This document shows positions 8,805 to 15,859 of a stretch of 64,000 nucleotides of DNA, one piece after another. Source of the stretch: JBBRHQ01 sp963781345 (lineage in GTDB: Bacteria > Actinomycetota > Thermoleophilia > Solirubrobacterales > 70-9). The translations under genes and the position numbers were made by a program. Below the pieces are notes generated by a model that saw only the letters and a program-made list of their open reading frames with translations, made no database searches and was not told the origin of the DNA. The stretch lies in contig CAWAFQ010000014.1 in NCBI GenBank assembly GCA_963781345.1, forward strand, positions 248,001 to 312,000, given 5' to 3'. Within the stretch, counting starts at the first letter, position 1, and each line of letters opens with the position of its first letter.

Positions 8805-9745
8805 CCCTTTCCCCGCGCAGCTGAGCGCGATTGTGTCGTCGCCCGGCGGGGCTCGAGCTGGCCGGCGGCGGCCACCGCCCACAGCATCGCCAGCCAGGTC
8901 GAGGTGGCGAGCGCGACGTGGACCCAGACGAGCTCGCCTGGGAGCTTTAGCGCCCACTGGACGCCGCCGACGACGCCCTGGAGCGCCAGCAGAGCGATGA
9001 CGACGCCGAGAGGCTTCATCGCCCGGCGATCGCCGCCGTCGCGGCGCAGAAGGAGCCAGACGGCGACAGCGCCGATGCCGAACAGCGCCGCCACCGCTGC
9101 GTGGCGCTGGACGACCCACTCCAGCGTCCCGGTCCCCTCGAAGTCGAAGCGTTTGACCAGCTGGTTGCCGTTGGCGCCCGCATGGGGGCCGGAGGCGGTT
9201 GCAAAGGTCCCCGCGAGGATCGTCAGCTGACCGAGCGGGATCAGCGCCCGCACAGCCCAGACCCCGAGGCGGTCGGCAGAGCGCCGCCGCTCCCCGGGCT
9301 CGTAGCTCGAGCACCAGGCGAGCGCGAAGGAGGCGTCGAGGAGGATCATCGAGAGGATGAAATGGCCCATCACCAGCCCCGGCGCCAGGTGGTGCTTGAC
9401 GACCAGTGCCCCGAGGATCGCCTGGCCGATCACGCCGAGCGGGAGCAGCCCCCCGAAGAGCGCCAGGTGCCAGCGGTAGGGGCGGCGGAAGAAGGCGAGG
9501 AGGGCGGCGGCGATCACGACGAGCCCGACGAAACCGGTGAAGAGCCGGTTGCTGTACTCGATCACCGCATGGGTGTCGAGCGGCGGGACGGACTGTCCGT
9601 AGCACTTGGGCCAGTCCGGGCAGCCGAGACCGGAGCCGGTCAGCCTGACCGCGGCGCCGGTGACGACGATCACGGACAGCGACGCGAGCGCCGTGATCGC
9701 GACCTTGCGGTAGATCCCGGGGGTGACCTGGAAGCGTTCCCTCAT
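8750..9745 (-). CDS. ctaA: Heme A synthase (CtaA/COX15)
   Basis: 331 residues, about eight helices in two homologous halves. The first half has GLGCPDWPKCYG with the conserved cysteine pair of actinobacterial and Bacillus-type enzymes, EYSNRLFTG with the E-x2-NR motif, and heme-ligand histidines in VVKHHLAPG and MGHFILS. The second half has QRHAAVAALFG and LVWVHVALATSTW. It oxidises the heme O methyl group to give heme A for subunit I. Downstream of the di-heme cytochrome c on the same strand; ctaB lies 2 kb away. Confidence 0.93.
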   Translation of the reverse strand: MRERFQVTPGIYRKVAITALASLSVIVVTGAAVRLTGSGLGCPDWPKCYGQSVPPLDTHAVIEYSNRLFTGFVGLVVIAAALLAFFRRPYRWHLALFGGLLPLGVIGQAILGALVVKHHLAPGLVMGHFILSMILLDASFALAWCSSYEPGERRRSADRLGVWAVRALIPLGQLTILAGTFATASGPHAGANGNQLVKRFDFEGTGTLEWVVQRHAAVAALFGIGAVAVWLLLRRDGGDRRAMKPLGVVIALLALQGVVGGVQWALKLPGELVWVHVALATSTWLAMLWAVAAAGQLEPRRATTQSRSAARGKGQEPSLSGVGSSSALPDL

Positions 9746-9957
9746 CGGTACCGGATCATGCCAAGCCGCTGCCGGCGCCCTGGCGAGGGCGCCCTAGACG
9801 GTCGATTCCAATCCCCGCGCACCCGGATGACGCACGTGGCACTGCGCATCTCTGCGTCCTCGGGCTCGCCTTTGGCACCGCCAAAGGCTTCACCCTGCGT
9901 CCTGGAGCTGCTTGGCCACGCACGCCACCGGTCACACGCGAATTCGGAATCAACCAT
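9746..9957 (-). other. Structured intergenic segment between cytochrome c and ctaA
   Basis: 212 bases with no convincing gene. It contains a perfect 9-base inverted repeat, GCCTTTGGC and GCCAAAGGC with a 3-base loop (9868-9888), plus shorter palindromic pieces (GTGGCAC, TGCGCA). It could be a leader RNA controlling ctaA, a processing signal or a dispersed repeat. Reading frames through it (for example 9742-9957 reverse) show no coding character. Confidence 0.4.
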
Positions 9958-10698
9958 CTAGCCGCTGCCGCCGCTCTTGCCGCCGGCGCTCTGTCCCTTG
10001 GACGATGATGAGCCGCCGCTCGCCGGCGTCGAGTCGATCAGATACTGGACGAGCTGTTTGAGCTGGATCGCGGTGATCGTCGTCCCGTAGTCCTGGGGCA
10101 TGACGTTGGCCGGGTAGCCGGGGACGATCTCGGAGTTCGGGTCGACGATCATCTGCTTGATGCTCGCGGCGTTTACGTCGGGGGCCAGAGCCTTGTCGAG
10201 GTTGGGCCCGGTGACGCCGGCGGAGTTGGCTGCGGCGAGCACGTGACAGCCCCCGCAGCCATTGTTTGCGAAGACCTGGGCGCCGGGGCCGCCGGGGACC
10301 TTCGGGGGCGCGGCGCCGGGGACTCCCGCGTATTCGGCGACATAGGCGGCGACGTCCTCGAGGTCCTGCCCGGTGACGATGTCGGCCGGCATCGAGACGG
10401 TGGGGTTGCCGTTGTCGGGCCGCGGATAGCCGACCTGCGACTTGACCACGCCCTCGATCGTGTCGCCGGTCTCCCCTGCGGCCCGGGCGGCGGCGAAGGC
10501 GCTGTCGAGGTTGGGGCCGACCTGGGCGGTGGTTCCAGCCTGTGCCATCTGATGGCAGGTGCCGCAGTTCTGGATGAAGAGGGTGCGCCCGCGGTCAACA
10601 CTCGCGGTCGTGGTTCCGCAGCCAGAGGAGGCGGCTGCGAGCACGCCGGCGAGAGCGAGGACGAGGAGCGGACGGGTGGTTTTCAGCGACTTGGACAT
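9958..10698 (-). CDS. Di-heme c-type cytochrome, putative lipoprotein
   Basis: 246 residues. The signal sequence ends in a lipobox-like ASSGC, so it is probably membrane-anchored outside the cell. Two heme c sites: CGTCH (about residue 44) and CGGCH (about residue 148), with candidate Met ligands in TVSMPAD and NVMPQDYG. The second domain closely matches the cytochrome c tail of the COX2-like gene at 14529-15730 (shared IVPGYP, NVMPQ and QYLID), suggesting duplication and domain shuffling. A Gly/Ser tail ends the protein. Likely an electron donor to the oxidase; ctaA follows. Confidence 0.88.
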   Translation of the reverse strand: MSKSLKTTRPLLVLALAGVLAAASSGCGTTTASVDRGRTLFIQNCGTCHQMAQAGTTAQVGPNLDSAFAAARAAGETGDTIEGVVKSQVGYPRPDNGNPTVSMPADIVTGQDLEDVAAYVAEYAGVPGAAPPKVPGGPGAQVFANNGCGGCHVLAAANSAGVTGPNLDKALAPDVNAASIKQMIVDPNSEIVPGYPANVMPQDYGTTITAIQLKQLVQYLIDSTPASGGSSSSKGQSAGGKSGGSG

Positions 10699-10825
10699 CG
10701 GTGCGCGGTGCGGCTGCGATTCTATATGGCGGCGTTCCCGTCCTCAGTCGCGACCTCTCGCGAGCGTGGGATAAGCTTGCGGCTATCCGCACGATCAGCG
10801 CACACGCCACAGCGGAAGGAGCCCG

Positions 10826-11227
10826 ATGCACGTGAGGGACGGGATGTCGGAGGTGGTGCTCTCGGTCGGCACCTCACACACGCTGCGTGAGGCCGCCCGG
10901 CGGATGGTGGAGAAGAGCATCGGCGCCGCCTTGGTCATCGACGGGGAATCGCCGGCGCCGCGGATCCTCACCGAGCGCGACGTCCTACTCTCGATCGGTG
11001 CCGGCGAGGACCCGGACACCGAGCTGGTCCGCGACCACATGAGCGACAGCGTCATCGCCGCCGCCCCGGACTGGAGCCTCGAGCGCGCTGCGGCCGAGAT
11101 GTCGCGCCGCGGCATCCGCCACCTCGTCGTCTACGAGGGCCCCGAGCTGATCGGCGTTCTCTCGATGCGCGACATCGTCCGAGTCTGGACGACCGAGGGT
11201 GCGACTTCGGGTATGACCCCCGACTGA
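10826..11227 (+). CDS. Two-CBS-domain protein
   Basis: 133 residues made almost entirely of a pair of CBS motifs (about 5-62 and 68-125), each with the usual aliphatic-strand, GxL and RDIV/ERDV pattern (ILTERDV, GVLSMRDIV). Such stand-alone pairs bind adenosine nucleotides and act as energy sensors. A clear Shine-Dalgarno (GGAAGGAG) precedes the ATG. It lies between the two oxidase operons, so sensing adenylate charge for respiration is possible but unproven. Confidence 0.85.
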   Translation: MHVRDGMSEVVLSVGTSHTLREAARRMVEKSIGAALVIDGESPAPRILTERDVLLSIGAGEDPDTELVRDHMSDSVIAAAPDWSLERAAAEMSRRGIRHLVVYEGPELIGVLSMRDIVRVWTTEGATSGMTPD

Positions 11228-11236
11228 GCGGCTGCT

Positions 11237-11318
11237 GAGCGGGTCTCGCCCCCGAGCGGGTCTCGCCCCCTCAGAGAGCCACCGGCGGGGGGTGGGGAGC
11301 CTTACCGGCGGGGGGTGG
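11237..11318. repeat. Short tandem and direct repeats downstream of the CBS gene
   Basis: Two perfect adjacent copies of the 17-mer GAGCGGGTCTCGCCCCC (11237-11253 and 11254-11270), then two copies of ACCGGCGGGGGGTGG (11281-11295 and 11304-11318). The second pair runs into the 3' end of the 99-residue reverse gene, so the arginine-rich C-terminus of that protein may be a slippage product. Confidence 0.7.
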
Positions 11319-11601
11319 AGTGCAGCGAGGCCGCCGGCAGCGCCGCGCCGCGCACTCGTTGCCGGCGAGGGAGGCGGCGGAAGTCGCTGCTGGCCCGATG
11401 GATGATCGAAACCAGCGCGCAGATGAAGAAGATGGCCCCGATGATGCAGTAGACCCAGCCGCGGACGATGAAGCCCTCGGCATAGATGCCGCAGACGAGC
11501 GCCGCCGCACCGATGGCGAGGAAGGCCGGCGCCCAGGAGGGCCTGGGCTCGAAGATCACCTCGGTCGGTCCCGGGATCGGCTGCTGCTCGCGGTCCGCCA
11601 T
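11302..11601 (-). CDS. Small two-helix membrane protein at the end of the COX-like operon
   Basis: 99 residues with two hydrophobic segments (about 24-42 and 47-66) between a Pro-rich start and a basic tail. Its ATG directly follows the TAG stop of the 37-residue gene, so the two are almost certainly co-translated. The topology recalls small subunit IV-type oxidase proteins of actinobacteria, but no diagnostic motif was recognised. Confidence 0.65.
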   Translation of the reverse strand: MADREQQPIPGPTEVIFEPRPSWAPAFLAIGAAALVCGIYAEGFIVRGWVYCIIGAIFFICALVSIIHRASSDFRRLPRRQRVRGAALPAASLHSTPRR

Positions 11602-11715
11602 CTATGGGGCGATGTAGAGCATCGCGGCAACGAAGGCGAGTGCGAACATGCCCGCGGCGAACGCCCCGAAGGCGAGGCCCCCTCCGATGTTGCGCTTTGC
11701 TGATTCGCGGTCCAC
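11602..11715 (-). CDS. 37-residue single-helix membrane peptide
   Basis: Starts at GTG 11715 (MDRESAKRNIGGG...) and ends 37 residues later with one 20-residue hydrophobic helix and a short YIAP tail. It lies between ctaB and the 99-residue membrane gene, the stop touching the next ATG. Size and topology fit a tiny oxidase or assembly subunit of the kind found in other terminal oxidases. Support is conserved-looking composition and operon position only. Confidence 0.5.
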   Translation of the reverse strand: MDRESAKRNIGGGLAFGAFAAGMFALAFVAAMLYIAP

Positions 11716-11762
11716 GCTGGGATTTCTATCAGGGCCGGAGGGGGTCCGGCGGGCTGATCGAT

Positions 11763-12734
11763 CTAAAGGACGCTGTCGACGGCCATCGCGACGAACAGCA
11801 GCGCCAGGTAGGCGAGGGAAGAGAGGTAGAGGCGGAGGGCGGCGGGGCGGTCGTGCCGAGACTTCAGCCGCGCGGCCAGGGTGATGAAAGCCACCCCGAG
11901 GCCGGCCGCGGCCGCCAGGTAGAAGGGGCCGAGGAGGCCGGTCGCCACCGGCGCCAGCGTGACCGCGACCAAGACCACCGAGTAGATCAGGATCTGGCGC
12001 CTGGTCTCGTCCTCGCCGCGGACGACCGGCATCATCGGCACGCCGGTGCGGGCGTAGTCGTCCTTGATCATCAGCGAGAGCGCCCAGAAGTGGGGCGGGG
12101 TCCAGAGGAAGACGATCGCGAAGGGCCAGAATGCCTCGGCGCTCAGCCCTCCGGTCGCCGCCGCCCAGCCGACCAGGGGCGGCACCGCCCCGGCGGCGCC
12201 ACCGATGACGATGTTTTGCGGCGTCAGCGGCTTCAGCCAGAGCGTGTAGATGAAGACGTAGCCGAGCAACCCCGCCATCGCCAGGCCTGCCGCCGTGGGG
12301 TTGACCGTGACCCAGAGCTGGACGAAGGCGAGCGCGCCGAGGACGATGCCGAAGACGAGGCCATGGACGGGCTCGATCCGCCCGCTGACGAGCGGCCGCG
12401 ACCGCGTCCTCGCCATGCGGGCGTCGCGCTCGCGGTCGATGTAGTGGTTGATCGCCCCGGCGCCGCCGGCCGCGAGGTAGCCACCGAGCATCGTCAAAAG
12501 GATCGTCGTCAGCGCCGGGCCGGACGGATCGGCGACGAACATCGTCGCCACCGTCGTCAGCAGCAGCAGCGAGATGATCCGCGGCTTGGTCAGGGCGATG
12601 TAGTCGCGCAGCAGCGCCAGCGCCAGCGGCCCCTCGATGGGTGGGGAGGAGCTGCGTGGACGCGTTCTCGTCCCCGCGGCACCAATCCCCGCTTCCATCG
12701 GGCTCGTCTCGAAGGCTGTGGTCTCGGCTTCCAC
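11763..12734 (-). CDS. ctaB: Protoheme IX farnesyltransferase (heme O synthase)
   Basis: 323 residues with about nine helices of the UbiA fold. The first Asp-rich motif is NHYIDRERDARM (about residue 96), followed by RTRSRPLVSG; the second loop holds IKDDYARTGVPMMP. It converts heme B to heme O, the substrate of CtaA. The N-terminal 40 residues are low complexity, and the start could be a few codons later. It is the third gene of the reverse operon, 97 bases after the degenerate COX1-like gene. Confidence 0.94.
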   Translation of the reverse strand: MEAETTAFETSPMEAGIGAAGTRTRPRSSSPPIEGPLALALLRDYIALTKPRIISLLLLTTVATMFVADPSGPALTTILLTMLGGYLAAGGAGAINHYIDRERDARMARTRSRPLVSGRIEPVHGLVFGIVLGALAFVQLWVTVNPTAAGLAMAGLLGYVFIYTLWLKPLTPQNIVIGGAAGAVPPLVGWAAATGGLSAEAFWPFAIVFLWTPPHFWALSLMIKDDYARTGVPMMPVVRGEDETRRQILIYSVVLVAVTLAPVATGLLGPFYLAAAAGLGVAFITLAARLKSRHDRPAALRLYLSSLAYLALLFVAMAVDSVL

Positions 12735-12831
12735 TGGTGGGGCTTGCTGGGTCAGGCGGCTGCGGGCGGCTCCGCGGCACTCACGGTCGCCGCAAGATCC
12801 GGGGCGCGGCGCGGCTCGCCGGCTGATGCCG

Positions 12832-14532
12832 TCAGGCTACCGGCTGCGATTCCTCGGCCCTCGCGGACGGAACGCCATCACGGTGGTCTATCGCGTCGCG
12901 AATGTCACGAAGCGGCTGGTCGCTGCGGACGTCGGGGATCACGTCGAAGTTGTGGGCCGGCGGGGGCGAGGGAGCGAACCACTCCAGCGAGGAGCCGCCC
13001 CAGGGGTCATGGCCGGCGGCGGGGCCGCCACGAAGGCTCGCGAGGGCGTTGACGATGGCGAGGATGATCCCGAGCGCGAGGATGAAGGCCCCGATCGATG
13101 CGACCAGGTTGTAGGCGTTGACCCCGGTCGAGTCAAAGAACTTGTAGCCGTCGACGACCTGGCCCTCGAGCCCGGCGAGGAAGAGCGGGAAGAAGGTGAT
13201 GTTGACGCCCGCGAACATCGTCCAGAACGAGATCCGCGAGAGGCTCTCTCCCATCGTCCGCCCGGTGATCTTCGGGTACCAGAAGTGCAGCGCGGCGAAT
13301 CCGCCGAAGACGGCACCGCCGACAAGCGCGTAGTGGGTCGCCGCGGTCGCGTCATAGGTGTTCTTGAGCTGCCAGGCGACCGCGACCATCGAGTGAAGGA
13401 TCTCCGCTGCGAGCCCGATCGAGGCGACCGAGATCGCACCGAGGGCGAAGCGCAGCGGCCCCGTGATCCGCAGGTTGCCGCCGATCAGCGTCGCGATCAG
13501 GTTGAAGATGACGACTCCGAAGGGGACGATCAGGGCGAGCGACATCAGCATCGCGAAGTACATCCAGCCGAGTCCGATCGGTGCCGTCAGCATGTTCTGC
13601 ATCCAGGCGAGGGTCCCGATCACCGCGATCGCGACCAGGGAGGCGATCACTGCGTTGCGGTGAAACAGCGGCCGCCGCGACAGCGCCGGGATGATCTCGG
13701 CCATCGCCCCGAAGGCGGTGATCAGGATCAGCATGTAGACGCCGGAGAAGAAGATCCAGCTGAGGTGTTGCCACAGGAGCGGCGCGCCGCCGCTGCCGTC
13801 GCTGAAGAAGACACCGCCGAAATTGCGGTCGATCATCAGCATCGTGATCGCCGCCAGCATGATCGGGCCGATCACCAGCATCAGCCAGGAGCCCGCCGCC
13901 GTCGCCCAGCTGAAGACGGGGAGCCGGCGCCAGGCCATTCCCGGTGCCCGCAGGTTCCGCATCGTCGTCACCAGGTTGATCGAGAGCGCGACGAAGCCGA
14001 GTGTGGCCAGCCCCGTGCCGGCGAGCCAGGCATCGACCCCGTTGTTGGCGAGGAAGGCGACCTCTGAGAGCGGCGGCAGCGGGTTCACTCCGGCCTCCGA
14101 AGGCGTGAACAGGTAGCCGGCGTAGATCACGGTGGCGCCGAGGAAGAAGAGCCACAGTCCCGTCTGGCCGAGGCGCGGCAGCGCGGTCCCGCGGGCCCCG
14201 ATCTGCAGCGGCACGACGTAGTAGAAGAGACCGAGGCAGAGCGGGATGGCGAAGAGGAAGATCGCCGTCACCCCGTACATCGAGAGCATCCGGTTAAACG
14301 TGGCCGGGCCGAGGAAAGTGTTCTCGGGAATCGCCAGCTGCAGCCGCATCAGCAGGAACTCGAAGATGGCGACGAGGAGGAAGCCGAGCGAGGCGGTGAT
14401 CAGCATCCGGGCGACGTCCTTGTGCTCGGCGCTGGTGGCAAGCTCGATCCATCGCGGCCTGCGCGAGGGGAAGCCCTCGCCGACGAGCTCGGGGCGGGGC
14501 GCTGGGGCGGTGGTCACGGGAGGGGGGGTCAT
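12832..14532 (-). CDS. COX1-like membrane protein lacking the oxidase active site
   Basis: 566 residues, uninterrupted, with the heme-copper oxidase subunit I fold and many landmarks (FYYVVPLQIGAR, LLWQHLSWIFF, ALHFWYPKITGR). Nearly every functional residue is changed: the heme a ligand is Y86 (MYG for MHG); the GHPEVY helix VI site is shortened to SGVY (263-266), losing a CuB His; the HH pair is Q312-N313; the heme a3 His is A398; only the second heme a His, H400, remains. K-channel VPTGxK reads VPFGVV; D-channel NY and D read YY and G. O2 reduction is excluded. Overlaps the COX2-like stop by ATGA. Confidence 0.88.
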   Translation of the reverse strand: MTPPPVTTAPAPRPELVGEGFPSRRPRWIELATSAEHKDVARMLITASLGFLLVAIFEFLLMRLQLAIPENTFLGPATFNRMLSMYGVTAIFLFAIPLCLGLFYYVVPLQIGARGTALPRLGQTGLWLFFLGATVIYAGYLFTPSEAGVNPLPPLSEVAFLANNGVDAWLAGTGLATLGFVALSINLVTTMRNLRAPGMAWRRLPVFSWATAAGSWLMLVIGPIMLAAITMLMIDRNFGGVFFSDGSGGAPLLWQHLSWIFFSGVYMLILITAFGAMAEIIPALSRRPLFHRNAVIASLVAIAVIGTLAWMQNMLTAPIGLGWMYFAMLMSLALIVPFGVVIFNLIATLIGGNLRITGPLRFALGAISVASIGLAAEILHSMVAVAWQLKNTYDATAATHYALVGGAVFGGFAALHFWYPKITGRTMGESLSRISFWTMFAGVNITFFPLFLAGLEGQVVDGYKFFDSTGVNAYNLVASIGAFILALGIILAIVNALASLRGGPAAGHDPWGGSSLEWFAPSPPPAHNFDVIPDVRSDQPLRDIRDAIDHRDGVPSARAEESQPVA

Positions 14533-15730
14533 TTCGCCGGAGTCGTGTCGATCAGGTACTGGATCAGGTCGTCGAGCTGGGTCGTGGTCAGGGTCTTCCC
14601 ATAGGTCTGGGGCATCACGTTGGGTGGGTAGCCGGGCACTATCTCCGCGTTGGGGTCGATGATCATCGACTTGATCGAGGCGGCGTTGTCATCGGGTGCC
14701 AGCGACTTGTCGAGATTCGGGCCCGATCGCCCCCGTGGAGCCGGCCGCCGCCAGCGCGTGGCAGCCGCCGCAGCCGTTGGCTGCGAAGACCTGGGCGCCG
14801 GCGGGGTTCGGGGGCTTCGTCTGTGCCGCACCGCCGCCACCACCGCCACCGGCGGCGGGGCCGTTCCCGCCCGAGGGAGCGGTCGTCGGCAGTGCGCCCG
14901 GCACCTTTCCGGCGGCGATCTGCGCCGTGACCGCGTCCTGCGCAGCCTGGATGTCCCGGCGCTGGCCGGTCACATAGGCCGTGTACTGCTCCGGGGAGAC
15001 GACATCGACCTGGGTCCGCATCGCGGCATAGCCCTGGCCCGAGAGCTGGGCGCGAGGCCCCGAAGTAGCTCCCCTCCGCGTCGGCGCGGAAGTATGTCGT
15101 GTGCACCTTGCCCGGGACGGCGTCGACCTTGCCGCCGAGCTCGGGCACGTACCAGCTGTGGATCACGTCGGTGGAGACGACGCGGAGTTCGACCGTGGTG
15201 TCGACCGGCACGACGACGCGGTAGAAGGAGAAGGCGTTGTTGGGGTAGTCATAGCGCCATAGCCACTGCTGCCCTGTTGCGGTGATGACCAACGGGCCTT
15301 TCCCGGTTGGGTTGGAGCCGCTCCTGGCCAGCTTGAGGCCGTCGGCGCCGGTCGAGGGGACCTCACGAGCCCTCTCGGTGTAGACGATGGCGAGCACGAA
15401 GAGGAGCGCGGCGAGGACGCTGAGGACGGCGGCAACGCGGCGCTGGAGACCAGGCCCGCTTCGGACCTGGCGCGGCTCGGCCCCGCGCTCGGAGCGGTAG
15501 CGGCGGATTGCGTAGATGAGAGCGCCGTTGATGGCGACGATCACCGCCACCGCGGCGACCAGCCCGATCCAGTAGAGGGTCATCGCCTGCTCGGCGCCGG
15601 GGGAGTGGGCCGGCTCGGGGGAGATCACGTTGGCGCTCGCGGGAGCGGCGCCGAGGGCGAGCGCCCCCAGGGAGGCCCCGAGGGCGAGGAGAACGGTGCG
15701 GCTGGTGGGGCGTTTCCGGGGCGTCGCCAA
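14529..15730 (-). pseudogene. COX2-like protein without CuA ligands, fused to cytochrome c (two frameshifts)
   Basis: From TTG 15730: signal peptide, two helices, cupredoxin domain and a C-terminal cytochrome c domain with CGGCH and NVMPQTYG. Two extra bases, near 15048-15050 and 14719-14721, break the frame; correcting both gives about 400 residues that join cleanly. The CuA loop CxELCGxGHxxM reads SRQLSGQGYAAM: both Cys and the His are gone, while the upstream His (DVIHSW) and final Met stay. A glycine-rich linker leads to the heme domain. First gene of the operon, overlapping the COX1-like start. Frameshifts at C-runs may be sequencing errors. Confidence 0.8.
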
Positions 15731-15824
15731 GGCGCGGCCATTCTAATCGGATAGCCCCGACGCTCGCGGCGGGCGTCCACCCCGGCGGTGCCGGCGGCGC
15801 GGGCGACTGGCCCGCGTGGGACAA

Positions 15825-15840
15825 TTGGCCAGCTGGCCAG
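15825..15840. promoter_or_regulatory. Palindromic operator in the divergent COX2-like / R2lox promoter region
   Basis: TGGCCAGCTGGCCA (15826-15839) is a perfect 14-base palindrome, 20 bases before the R2lox ATG and just upstream of its AAGGAGGAG ribosome site. It is well placed for a TetR- or GntR-type dimer. The other side of the region is the COX2-like start (15730). Confidence 0.5.
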
Positions 15841-15859
15841 ATATCAAGGAGGAGAGTTG

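Noticed and set aside
11237..11318. CRISPR-like array in the short repeats after the CBS gene
   Set aside because: Repeats are only 15-17 bases, two copies each, adjacent or nearly so, with no spacers and no cas genes.
11604..14067. Long forward frames (482 and 476 residues) over ctaB and the COX1-like gene
   Set aside because: Antisense to genes with clear membrane-protein sequence; Asp/Arg-rich shadows.
14529..15730. Programmed ribosomal frameshifting to explain the broken COX2-like gene
   Set aside because: Two separate shifts at plain C-runs with no slippery heptamer or downstream pseudoknot; sequencing error or decay is simpler.
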